Below are positions 46,601-55,387 of a stretch of 64,000 nucleotides of DNA, in pieces (position 1 is the stretch's first letter; every line of letters starts with the position of its first letter). The DNA is from Cyrtodaria siliqua (taxonomy: Eukaryota; Mollusca; Bivalvia; Adapedonta; Hiatellidae), in contig JAWPHD010006809.1 in assembly GCA_037043455.1 (NCBI GenBank), positions 1 through 64,000 of the forward strand. The letters run 5' to 3'. The notes below the pieces were generated by a model. That model did no database searches, was not told the DNA's origin, and saw only the letters and a program-made list of their open reading frames with translations. The position numbers and the translations under genes were made by a program.

Positions 46601-49600
46601 ACTATGGATTGCCCTGCAATTCTTGATGCTCTTGTTCTACATAACTTGCATTTATTCAAAAATTAATATTAATTATAAGAATAATTTTTAAAAAAAATTG
46701 TATTTGAATATTGTTAACTGTGTGTGTGTACAGCTATATATGCATCTCATTTTGGTGCTGTCTAATTTTAAAAATAAGCAGCACCTCTGCAATCATTAAA
46801 TACAGTTGATGAAACTTTAAATGAAGAATTTTCTAAAGAGTTTGAATAGGTCTGCTCCACTGCTCCTTATTCTCACAACTACTGATCAGATTTTAGTAAT
46901 AAACACATCTAACATTAAACCCTTTCTTCTAATGTAAATTTACATTGCTAAAACTGAGATTACCTTCACAGACGCTAATCTTTCGACCCAATTGCTATTA
47001 TATTATCATTAAGTTGTCGTTTTGTTTATAACTATGATAATTTACCAATTCTTCATATTCTTAACCATGATATTTTCCCAATTCATCACATTCTAATCAT
47101 GAAACCACATTTTATTTAGTGATCCATTACACATATTATTTCACAGATGCCTACATGTTCGTTTTGTCTCATGATGGCTAGTCTATCTAGTGCTCAAATC
47201 TTTCATGATAAATGTGTTTTGATTGTTGACAGACACGGTCCTGGATCACGGACATGCCCTACCTACTGAGCTATCGAGGACACACGGCTGGCTATCGATA
47301 TTTCACCATATACATGTATCCGGTTACATACACCCCCACCATCTAGTGGAGTTAACTCCAGACCGGCTGTCAGACTTATGTTCATATTGTTTCATGCTAA
47401 AAGACACGGTCCTGGATCCCGGACGATCCTCTATTTGTAACAGCTGGTGTAAATATCGTGCCTCAACCGGGACTCGAACCCAGGGTCTCTAGCTTACAGG
47501 GCTAGCGCTGTACCAACTGAGCTATCGAGGACACACGGCTGGCTATTGATATTTCACCATATACCTGTACCCGGTTATGGTTTTATCACACACCTATCTA
47601 TACATACATTGTTTTTGATATACGATGCGCTATAAACCCAGTTAGTCATATCAATCAGAATGTAGTTGCCGGGCAATATTGAGAATAATAAATCGGTTCA
47701 TATCATACCCTATAACAGGCCTGAGACACCATATCAGCCCGAGCGCTTTAGGTCGAGGGCTGATATGGATCGAGGGCCTGATATAGGGTGTGATATGAAA
47801 ATACCGATTTATTATTCTATTTATCATATACTTCAGAAATTGCTTTGTTGAACTGTTAACTTCAGCTAACTTACTACGTTGTTTTCCAGGGAGAAAACAA
47901 TAATATTATTAATCGATGTAATCCCATTCTGATGTGTTCACGTCTGTCGCGAAAAAGGTCGTGTAGATCTCGTCCCCCAACCCCATTAAAATGAATGCCA
48001 TTGAATTTGAAATTGTCTAATTCAGAAGTGAATGGTCACAAGTGGTTATTTCATCCACGGATGGTTCTATATCATTGAGTGTATTATAAATTTGTTAAAC
48101 TCTAGTTATGGTCGGTGTATTATGCCTTTTTATTTCTTTATTTTACTTCCGTCTATCATCTTTTTTATTTCATATTATTAGCATTACTAGTCAAGTCATT
48201 TCCGTTGAGTTATGGTCAAAAGATGACAGCTCAACATACACATGTAGATGCAGATGTGTAGCCAATAACCTGGCGCGAAATCAGGATGGAATACAGACGA
48301 CAAACCATACGCGTGACAAATCGGGCCTAGACATGTGTTAGGTTCACAGTTTTGCAAACTCCCTTTATAATTCATTGTGTTTTACAAAGGCAAAGACACA
48401 CATGCTAATCTTGAAATCTTTATCAAGCATTAACATTAGCATCTCGGTTTATTAATCCAGTATCATGTTGACTTAAATCTGCTCGCATATATTTAATTAC
48501 AATTTTAAATGTGCATATTTTCTTTGTTTTTTTAACCATAGGTTTGACAATATTATTGATCAAATGCAAGCAACAACAATTTGCGTTAAACTATTCTTAT
48601 AAACAATATTAATGATTGAACAAATGAAATGTATGTAGAAAACTAGGACGGTAGTAACGGGACGAGTTTTTAAACAATCAAGATTGCCCTGTGTTCCTTC
48701 AAAACCGCCCAGAGATAGGAGAATGATAGCTGGCAAGGCACAATGGAAGTCAAGACTGAGATGTAAGATTAGCGACATGTCACGAGTACGTTCCGATGAA
48801 TGTCATCTTATACGGAAACCATAGCAGAGATAGGAGAATGATAGCTGGCAAGGCACAATGGAAGTCAAGATTGAGATGTAAGATAAGCAACATGTCACGA
48901 GAACGTTCCGATGAATGTCATCATATACGGAAACCATACCATAATGAAATTTGGATTATACTCCTCAAAATAATTTAAGGACCAATGTTTTGATTTGAGT
49001 CATATTTTAATGTTCTATTATTGAACGCTTTACTGTCTTTTCGCGATGTTTAAGTTGATTTGTATTCTTTTACAATTGTTACGCAACACACATGTATATT
49101 TGTTCCATTCTGCGGTCCTTAAATTATTTTAAAGAGTAAATATTACTGTTCCATTTTGCGGGTTTTTGCGGGAGTAAATAAACTGTTCCAATTTGCTACA
49201 CTGGTCATGTTATTACTCCTCAACACAGTGGATGTTATTCATCTTAGAAGAAGCCGGCGTGGTTCCTTGGATAATTTGAATTGTGCGTGGGGCGTCCGTG
49301 GCCGAGTGTTTAAAGTCTCTGACTTAAAGTCATTTCGCCATCACTGCTGTGTGTTCGAGCCCGCCCGAAAATTGCCTGGAGGGGCACATGGGGTCTGGAA
49401 GCTGGAAAGTTGCCATATGACCTTAGCTGATGGTGCGACTATAATTAAATTCAGTTGAATTCTGACAGACACCAACTTAATATTTACCGAACATGGCCTG
49501 TCGTTCCTTTTAAATTTTATGGATATTTAATTTTAAAAAACTGCGTTTGAAACTCTATACCTAAATGACCTAAATGTAAAAACATTATAGGAAAATAAAG

Positions 49601-52600
49601 GTAATTTTTTTTTTTTCTCGTCTTGCATTAACCTCTATTTCTTCTGTCTAGGTGCCAGTAGTGGTATAGGCGAAGTGACTGCAATCCATTTCGCTAAACT
49701 AGGATGCAGGTTGGCGCTTGCAGGTAGAAGTGTAGAAAACCTAGAACGTGTTGCGAACCTATGCAAGGCGGTGGGGTTAACTTCTGAGGAGGTATGTATG
49801 TATGGGTTGAACGTCGCTTGTAACAATTTTTCAGTCATATCACGACGGTGTCTAGCAGTTTGTCCAACTTTATACACCGGAATACCACGCTGTAGACACA
49901 GGGCATGATACCCCACCCAGTCACATTATACTGACACCATATAACTACTCAGTATATGCTGAGCGCCAAGAAAGTCAGCTCCTAGTACCATTTTAATAAA
50001 TTCTTAAATATGAACCGCCCGGGGATTGAACACGCGACATTCCGCAAGGAAGGCGGACGATCTACCATTACGCCACCCCAATTAGACTTGTTCATGGCGT
50101 ATTGTTAACACATGATTTTGCCCGTGTGGTCCCAAGCAAAATTAGGGCCCTGCTTTCCCGGAAGAGCTTTAGGCAAAGGGGTATAACTCCTTCGGATTTA
50201 TGTTCATTTATTTACAGTTGTTATGCTCATTAATTATGTATCTCCCGTCAGGACGTGAGAATCATGGCTCTTATGGTAGTATGTACCTATCATAGAGCTA
50301 TGATTCTTTGGCTAGGCCCCGTAACGACCCCATACGTATTTTTTTGGCGAGGTTTCTGTAGACCTTACGCAATGCCTGCATACACAAACAATCACCGTAT
50401 TGCTATAGAACAAACCTAGATCGACGAGATATTCTTCTCTTTGGTTAGTTTTGATCATGCACGCGTGATATTAAAGGTTTAGTTTATTGAAATACGGCGG
50501 TTGTTTATGCAGGCATTGCATGATGTCTTCAGAAAACTCTCAGATCAAGATACATACCTACTCTATAAAGGATCGCGTCGTAGTTCTGTGGTAAGTACAC
50601 ACCAAAAAAGCTATGATTTTTGCAGCTAATCATCATCGGATGTCACTTGAAGGGATGCAAAATTGAATTACATGGAATGATGGCAGAAAACAATGATTCT
50701 GACCAGCAAAAATCGTGTTTCTACACAAACTCTGTAGATATGCAGCGGAGATGGTGCTTTGCCAGCTCTGCATATACGTAAATCTATGTAAAAACAGAGA
50801 GGGCCTGAAATGTTCAATTGTTTTGGCGTCATATAGCCTTGTTGACCTAGCCTAGTTGGGTTTTTTTGTTGACCTTTATACACATAGTTTGTTTTTTTAC
50901 CACAGCATCGGAGCCTAGTTGAGGGTTTTGTTGACCTTTAAACATGTAGTTAATTTTTTACCACAGCATCGGCGCCTAGTTGAGGGTATTTGTTGACCTT
51001 TATACACATAGTTAATTTTTTACCACAGCATCGGCGCCTAGTTGAAGGTATTTGTTGACCTGTATACACATAGTTAATTGTTTACCACAGCATCGGAGCC
51101 TAGTTGGGGGTATTTGTTGACATTTATACACATAGTTATTTTTTTACCACAGCATCGGAGCCTAGTTGAGGGTATTTTTTTACCTTTATACACGTAGTTA
51201 ATTTTTTACCACAGCATCGGCGCCTAGTTGAGGGTATTTGTTGACCTTTATACACGTAGTTAATTTTTTACCACAGCATCGGCGCCTAGTACAGGGTATT
51301 TGTTGACATTTATACACGTAGTTAATTTTTAACCACAGCATCGGCGCCTAGTACAGGGTATTTGTTGACATTTATACACGTAGTTAATTTTTAACCACAG
51401 CATCGGCGCCTAGTACAGGGTATTTGTTGACATTTATACACGTAGTTAATTTTTAACCACAGCATCGGAACCTAGTTGAGGGTATTTGTTGACATTTATA
51501 CACGTAGTTAATTTTTAACCACAGCATCGGCGCCTAGTACAGGGTATTTGTTGACATTTATACACGTAGTTAATTTTTAACCACAGCATCGGCGCCTAGT
51601 ACAGGGTATTTGTTGACATTTATACACGTAGTTATTTTTTTTTATCACAGCATCGGAACCTAGTTGAGGGTATTTGGTGACCTATATACACATAGTTATT
51701 TTTTTACCACAGCATCGGAGCCTAGTTGAGGGTATTTGGTGACCTTTATAAACATTGTTAATTTTCTACCACAGCATCGGCTGCCTTATTTGAAAGTAGT
51801 ATAACTGATATATTTTAGCACAATATTTCTTTATATAACTGATATTTCTTCGAGAGGTCAAGACCTATTTATGTGTTTACGTAAACACCATTCATTCCTT
51901 CTTGTGTTGGTGCACGTGTTTGCACGGTAAAACCCCAATTTGCCTTTACCGAAATGTTGAGATCTTACCCTATTTTCAGTATGTGATAACATTTGTGTTA
52001 CTCGATTTTTATTCTTAGGTTCTGTCGTAAAATAAAAATATTTGGCAGAGTAAAAAGAAGATAATTTTCAAGATCAGATATGAAAGATACATTAAATATA
52101 TTTAATCAGTTTCCATAAATGTGCATAAACTATGCAGTGTTTTAAAAGAGTCCCACTGTAAATATGTTAATTTGTGCAGTTAACTTGTTTGAACATATAA
52201 GATAAAGACAGGGTAGAGGTATGTGAAATTTCTAATCACTGACTGGTCAGTCAATTTTGATAAATTAAATGCTTATGCTATTTTTTGTATATACGGATCT
52301 CCCATTTAAAATACAAAGCTAGTCATCGGAGTATACAAAACTGCGTAGTTATTTTAAGTTTCTTAAGCATACAAACACAATGTTTCAGGTACTGACGTTG
52401 CCTTCAGATATCACAAAAGAAGTAGACCGGAAGTCGATCATACAGCAGACGATAGCGAAGTTTGGAGAACTGCACGTGCTGGTAAGACACACTATGGCTG
52501 TGTATACCTTTTGCATAGTTTGCGCTCATTTAGTGTTTACCATAGGTGTATCGTATCTAGGTCACGCTATAACCTTTAAAGAGCGCTGGTAGTAAATTAT

Positions 52601-54774
52601 TCACGAATAAATGTAGCCAATATTTGAAATTCTGAGCCATCTCATTGGTTTAAAAAGTAGGGTAAACACGAAATATGTTTCAGTGTTAGATCTCTATTGA
52701 TTTTGGGGGTCAATATGTAAAAGGTCAAGGTCACTGATATTTAATGAAAATTAATCAAGGTTTCAAAATGACAGCATGCATTATTATTCAAGGTGAATAA
52801 TGCTGGGATCGTGCACTATACGAAAATAAGCGAGGTTACCCCTGAGCAGTACGGCGAGATTATGGATACGAATGTAAAATCACATGTCTTCCTTACACAG
52901 TTGGCTTTGCCTCATATTCTGAAAACTAATGGTATGTGACTTTTCCTCGAATTATCATTTATAATAATGTATGTAATGTACATAAATGTAGATACAACAA
53001 TTGAACAGGAAATGTACTAATTTTTTTAATTTAGCATTTACCAATCGCGGTCTTTGTTTGTTTCATTGTATATTGTTTTACGTCATTATCAACACATAAA
53101 AGGTTATATAAGACCACCCACATGGATAAATACGTATTTAAAAATGAAGTACGATACACCAAAAACATAAAAGAGTTGACAACAGGGGTACCGTCTTGGA
53201 ACGATCAGTGCCAAAAGGGGGTGGGATCGGGGGGTTAAAAACGGGTTATAGGGTGCGCCAAATCTCTTACTCTATTGTCGTCCCCATTTAACCGGGAAGT
53301 GTAAAGTGTTTCCTGCCAGTTAGACAGCGGGTGTGAGCCGGACTAGCAACATTGGGTTTCTTTTAAATATATGTCATTTGTCTTGAACAGGTAACATCGT
53401 GAATACATCCAGTATATGTGGATCTAAATCAGTAAGTATAATAACTGAAAGAAGAAGAAGAAGAAGAAGAAGAAGAAGAAGAAGAAGAAGAAGAGTATAC
53501 TAATAATAATTAAATTATAATAATTAAATATAAATGATTTTCAAAATGTTTATTTTTAGGTGGACTGAATGAAGGTTAATTGGGTTACTCTAATTGGGTG
53601 TACATAGAGAATATTATGTCAGTGCCTTTTACTATCAAGCTTATTAGGCGAGGCTTAGAATTCGAAGAATGGCCAGGTTCTGCCGAGTCATTCTTCGTTT
53701 TTGTGCCGAGCCTTATAAACTTCATAGTAAAAGGCACTGATATAATATTCTATTTATCATGTAGATTTTCTGTAGGAATTACTATTATAATCTATTTCGC
53801 AGAATGATACGCTTATCGAGGACGACGCCATGTTGTTGTTTTTTGTTTGTTTTATGACGTCAGATAGCATTACGTACATGTCGTCAAATAACGTTACATA
53901 CAATAAATGCTGAGGGATTCCGCATTGATTTGCTTTATTGATCAGTGCCTAATAAAGCAAACTTTATTAGGTCACCCCTTTATTAGGCAGAAAAGTGCAT
54001 AACTGCATGATGAAATATAATATTTAATAAATAATTAATGAAATTATAGGGGACGTCAACATTCTGATTCTGATTTTTTTTTAGGTTTCCCGAAGTTTTC
54101 ATCAATATATACCATAATGTTGAACTATTACTTACTGTGCCTTCCGGGTTGCCCAATGAATAGCACGCTGGACTCCGAATCCAATGATCACGGGTTCGAG
54201 CCTCTGGCGCTACTGGGGTTTCTTTGCAGTGTGTCCTTAGACATGACATTTCCCATAGCGTCGTGCGTCGGTTAAGTAATTTGTTTTGACCTATAGTTTG
54301 TAAAATCTCTATTTTTTGTTTTAACTGTTACATCTTTAGAGAGTTACCCGTAAAAAACCCGTGAAACTATCTATTCTTTTAATCGGCACATATACATTAT
54401 TATATGACCTGAACACCTGTAGTTTTAATAAACAATTTTATACAGCTATTGTTGCCGTTATTTGGATGGATAGTGTCTTTAATGCCAGTAAAACATGATG
54501 TCCAAATAATGGTAGTTGCAATAACTCGTTAATTTGCAGTTTAATTGAATCTAAAATCAATAAAATCAAACACTAAACATTGAGAATATTATTTACATAT
54601 TCTTAGGTGGGTACTTCGCAAGTGTTACTAGTATATAATGTTAAAAAAAAAGTATATGTCTGCATCAATCCTACTTGTTGTCCAGTGTTAATTACCTCAT
54701 TCAGATGCCGCAGGTTGGTGTACACTGCATGAGTAAAGCGGCTTTGGATATGTTCACACAGTGTCTAGCCTTGG
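37564..54774 (+). CDS. Short-chain dehydrogenase/reductase (classical SDR, FabG-like)
   Basis: Six exons join in perfect phase: 37564-37600, 49652-49791, 52389-52481, 52793-52931, 53391-53431 and 54705-54774. They give about 173 residues of a family that is usually near 250. Classical SDRs transfer hydride between NAD(P)H and an alcohol or ketone. Visible features are TGASSGIG at residues 12-19 (cofactor turn), an Arg after the second strand (LALAGRS) that favours NADP(H), NNAG at 92-95, the active-site Asn 117 (DTNVK), Ser 144 and Lys 161. The Tyr expected 13 residues after Ser 144 is His 157 (VHCMSK). The exon carrying the C terminus is absent before the satellite and should lie past the window. 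The substrate cannot be predicted. Introns total 16.7 kb and are full of repeats. Confidence 0.85.
38330..38635. repeat. ~35-bp AT-rich tandem array (tatcgatactg)
   Basis: About eight units of ttaatatatcgatactgtat plus atataataca occur. The array starts with cgtattcgaatacgtgatat, a motif that also forms the array at 40145-40310. The unit is continued at 39330-39830 after an interruption. It lies in SDR intron 1. Confidence 0.9.
39330..39830. repeat. Continuation of the tatcgatactg array
   Basis: The same ~35-bp unit occurs on both sides of the palindrome at 39533-39651. The palindrome and its flank therefore appear to be inserted into a once longer array. Confidence 0.85.
39533..39651. repeat. 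Long palindrome inside the AT-rich array
   Basis: Arms of about 50 bp start ggttattgaatttgtatggc, continue with taaatattacttggaac, and mirror to ggttattg at 39651. The loop is around gcgcaagctcgtcgtc. It carries ctcgtt/aacgag-type motifs, as the other palindromes do. Confidence 0.85.
40145..40310. repeat. ~25-bp array of tcgaatacgtgatatcac
   Basis: Six to seven units related to cgaatacgtgatatcac repeat, each itself close to palindromic. The array ends exactly where the next element (40311) begins. Confidence 0.8.
40311..42841. mobile_element. 2.53-kb element, same ends as copy 1, with extra cargo
   Basis: The left end is tagctctactggccgaaggc. The right end is gtccacaggccc, then ttttgggcctcttgttttc. 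The first 1 kb holds the ~160-bp units seen in copy 1. From about 41300 to 42800 it carries sequence absent from copies 1 and 3, including a plausible two-exon coding segment on the - strand. No transposase was seen. Confidence 0.65.
41886..42498 (-). CDS. Possible two-exon gene or captured gene fragment
   Basis: On the - strand, exon 42364-42498 encodes MNLGNNVLGGTSVIKCIVLK, then SWPGLIESYFVLAEADTGEI, then HRQYV. It ends at GTG|GTCAGT. A strong acceptor (ttttattacag) at 41964 opens a second exon, 41886-41963, with two PSGADK repeats and a TAA, giving a 70-residue product. The phases agree (0). I do not recognise the product. The location inside a non-autonomous element suggests captured host sequence, but a chance match of splice words is possible. 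No polyadenylation signal was found downstream. Confidence 0.3.
42965..43399. repeat. Interspersed repeat X, left part of an interrupted copy
   Basis: It matches the first half of 14860-15840 (ggagtgcttgtttcatccaa, atggggcttttcccatataa, ggtgggacagcat). The right part continues at 44877 after an inserted element. Confidence 0.55.
43400..44876. mobile_element. 1.48-kb element, copy 3, inserted into repeat X
   Basis: It has the same ~160-bp units in the same order as copy 1 and the same (GTCC)-rich start at 43420. Its right end is gcaagtagagcg, then ctcgggcctcctgtttt. Length and layout equal copy 1, so 1.48 kb is probably the standard size of the family. Confidence 0.7.
44877..45015. repeat. 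Interspersed repeat X, right part
   Basis: The segment gtatttttatttaccactaa, ctgatatacaacttatttag and aaaagtctaaaaaacctttt resumes the order seen at 15700-15830. Confidence 0.55.
45169..45241 (-). repeat. tRNA-Thr-like sequence in a repeat
   Basis: On the - strand there is an A box (TAGCTCATTTGG), an anticodon arm CTAGC/GCTAG with loop CCTGTAA (TGT in anticodon position, but C instead of the invariant T33), and a B box (GGTTCGAGTCC). The acceptor stem pairs poorly. A second copy lies at 47459-47531 with similar flanks, so this is a repeated tRNA-derived sequence and not a working tRNA gene. Confidence 0.6.
45835..46603. mobile_element. Element with 13-bp perfect ends AGTCCCCCACCGG and tandem core
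   Basis: AGTCCCCCACCGG at 45835-45847 is exactly inverted at 46591-46603. The left end also contains its own dyad (agtccccc with gggggact). The core is five units of about 130 bp (tgaccttattttggtacgcg, accaagtttggtatctctaa, tacggtccggacaagcattt, gacagaggtcacaggtcaag). Some frames stay open for 70-150 codons because of the repeat. It is non-coding. Confidence 0.8.
47220..47580 (-). repeat. Two tandem copies of the tRNA-like repeat, one truncated
   Basis: The full tRNA-like segment is at 47459-47531. Upstream, 47257-47280 retains only the D-arm side. Shared flanks (gacacggtcctgga, catatacctgtacccggtta, ctgtcagacttat) define a unit larger than the tRNA part. Confidence 0.6.
47682..47818. repeat. 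Long palindrome with TATTCTATTTATCAT edge
   Basis: Arms agaataataaatcggttcat and atatcataccctata pair with the right half ending in attattct at 47818. Inner words gggctgatat and cgag repeat. The sequence immediately after is tattctatttatcat, identical to that after the palindrome at 53608-53751. Confidence 0.85.
48385..48705. mobile_element. Degenerate copy of the AGGGACAC MITE
   Basis: It follows the 28648-28962 element through ctcggtttattaatccagta, ttgatcaaatgcaagc and aatgattgaacaaatg. It ends in tcaagattgccctgtgttcc. The inverted ends have decayed. Confidence 0.65.
48711..48940. repeat. 115-bp direct duplication
   Basis: The segment agagataggagaatgatagc to gaaaccatag is present twice in tandem with about five differences. 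It lies in SDR intron 1, directly after the MITE copy. Confidence 0.9.
49283..49457 (+). repeat. tRNA-derived SINE (Leu/Ser-like head)
   Basis: The head holds an A box (ggccgagtgtttaa), an anticodon-like loop CTTAAAG, and a B box (gttcgagccc). The body ends in ggtgcgactataattaaatt, the typical mollusc SINE tail wording. It lies about 200 bp before SDR exon 2. Confidence 0.65.
49652..49791 (+). CDS. SDR exon 2
   Basis: The acceptor cttctgtctag leads into completion of TGASSGIG, then GEVTAIHFAKLGCRLALAGR and SVENLERVANLCKAVGLTSE, ending in E at GAG|GTATGT in phase 0. The exon covers helix A, strand B with the cofactor-selecting Arg, and helix B of the Rossmann fold. Its donor is directly abutted by a SINE (see 49792). 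Confidence 0.9.
49792..50089 (-). mobile_element. tRNA-Gly-derived SINE abutting the SDR exon 2 donor
   Basis: On the - strand the head (from 50089) shows an A box (TGGCGTAATGG), an anticodon arm with loop CTTCCTT (TCC, Gly), and a B box (GTTCAATCC). The body reads gcgctcagcatatactgagt, tagttatatggtgtcagtat and cgtcgtgatatgactgaaaa. The 3' end is gacgttcaacccatacatac followed by atac. The complement of that end is the GTATGTATGTATGGG that follows exon 2, so the splice donor lies in the SINE tail or at its boundary. Confidence 0.7.
50090..50875. other. SDR intron 2, nothing further recognised
   Basis: No repeat family or exon was supported. Short antisense ORFs near 50668-50883 lack coding character. 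Confidence 0.35.
50880..51785. repeat. 62-bp minisatellite in SDR intron 2
   Basis: About fifteen units contain accacagcatcggcgccta, gtacagggtatttgttgaca and tttatacacgtagttaattt. Units in the middle (51270-51600) are nearly identical and the edge units are more diverged. That is the usual sign of homogenisation by unequal exchange. Confidence 0.95.
51880..51955 (+). repeat. SINE tail fragment
   Basis: The phrase ttgtgttggtgcacgtgttt, followed by gcacggtaaaaccccaattt, resembles the 3' end of the insert at 29330-29743. The head is missing. Confidence 0.4.
52389..52481 (+). CDS. SDR exon 3
   Basis: This exon of 31 codons is phase 0 at both ends, with acceptor gtttcag and donor CTG|GTAAGA. It encodes VLTLPSDITKEVDRKSIIQQ, then TIAKFGELHVL. 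It contains the D of the DI/DV adenine-pocket motif after the third strand and the start of the fourth strand. Confidence 0.9.
52793..52931 (+). CDS. SDR exon 4 (NNAG motif)
   Basis: This 139-bp exon enters in phase 0 and leaves in phase 1 (acceptor attcaag, donor AATG|GTATGT). It encodes VNNAGIVHYTKISEVTPEQY, then GEIMDTNVKSHVFLTQLALP, then HILKTN. NNAG stabilises the central sheet, and the Asn in TNV is the proton-relay Asn of classical SDRs. Confidence 0.9.
53391..53431 (+). CDS. SDR exon 5 (catalytic Ser)
   Basis: This 41-bp exon enters in phase 1 and leaves in phase 0 (acceptor tcttgaacag, donor TCA|GTAAGT). It encodes GNIVNTSSICGSKS. The second Ser of the TSS pair aligns with the catalytic Ser of FabG-type enzymes. 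Confidence 0.85.
53441..53496. repeat. (GAA)n microsatellite
   Basis: About sixteen uninterrupted AAG/GAA triplets begin nine bases after the exon 5 donor. Purine-rich triplet runs of this kind can act as intronic splicing enhancers and can vary in length. Confidence 0.9.
53608..53751. repeat. Long palindrome in SDR intron 5
   Basis: Arms agaatattatgtcagtgcct and tttactat pair with the right half ending taatattct at 53751. Interior words (ttattaggcgaggctta, ttcgaagaatg) also pair. The right flank is tattctatttatcat, as at 47818. A 75-codon + frame through it (53580-53807) is a by-product. Confidence 0.85.
54131..54295 (+). repeat. tRNA-derived SINE (Arg-like head)
   Basis: The head has the A-box-like ttgcccaatgaatagc, an anticodon arm TGGA/TCCA with loop CTCCGAA (CCG, Arg), and a B box (gggttcgagcc). 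The body includes tgcagtgtgtccttagac and a gcgtcgtgcgtcggttaa end. It lies in SDR intron 5. Confidence 0.65.
54705..54774 (+). CDS. SDR exon 6 (active-site segment, Tyr replaced by His)
   Basis: The acceptor cattcag and donor TTGG|GTACGT bound 70 bp, encoding MPQVGVHCMSKAALDMFTQC, then LAL and the first base of the next codon. In classical SDRs this segment is YxxxK. Here the Lys is present (residue 161), but the Tyr position, exactly 13 residues after the catalytic Ser, is His (CAC, one transition from TAC). The next base pattern (G plus a phase-1 join) fits the usual Glu of LALE. Confidence 0.8.
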
Positions 54775-55387
54775 GTACGTCTTTCTTTTGGTATCCTTAG
54801 TTTCACCCTATATGAACTTCACCCTATAGGAACTCTAGCTATTGACCGAGTTCATACAGGGGTGATATTAGTCTTGATCATCCTCGACGTTTGATTTTAA
54901 ATTCGTCTTGACCCTTTGTGCAAAAACAAATGGAAACCTGAACCACATTGTCCGTAGTATTATTTGAAAAGGCAAGGCGATATTAAAATTGCCTCCGTAT
55001 GTTCGTCCGTCCGTCCGTTACAATGTACTGTAGCAAAAGTACTAAATGGCCGAATAGACTTGATTAACTGTATTTAGAGTTAATATTTCATTTACAAATC
55101 AGCACATATAACCAAGAATATCAGAAGAATGTGTTCTGAAGTCTCCTATCTTAAACAGTGTGTGGTCGAGTCTCTCTGACGGCTGGAATCACATTTATAT
55201 AGCAGGAGGATACTGTCCAAGAGACTGTCCAAACACGTGTACTTTGTGTATTGCACATAATCTTCAAGGTCGGCTCAAAACTAGCCAAAACTAGTTTCAG
55301 GCATCAAACCTTGATCCTGGACTGGTGCTTATACATATTTTGTGACACAAGCTTCACAAGGCAATGATGGTTTGGCCATCAGTAGCC
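54775..55387. other. Start of SDR intron 6, no further exon seen
   Basis: I looked for the expected next segment (a conserved VN.NPG strand after the YxxxK helix) and did not find it. A (GTCC)n run near 55000 belongs to the interspersed-repeat class. The rest is non-coding. Confidence 0.4.

Noticed and set aside
45835..46626. ORFs of 70-147 codons with repeats of GQGQGHSDLILV type
   Set aside because: They are translations of the ~130-bp internal units of the element, with frame continuity broken between units.
50880..51785. CRISPR array
   Set aside because: The units are contiguous 62-bp repeats without unique spacers, in an intron of an animal gene.
53580..53807. 75-codon + strand ORF in SDR intron 5
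   Set aside because: It runs through a long palindrome and has no agreement with the SDR exon phases.
54775..55387. Final SDR exon between exon 6 and the satellite
   Set aside because: No acceptor followed by an NPG-type strand in the required phase was found, so the C terminus is taken to lie outside the window.
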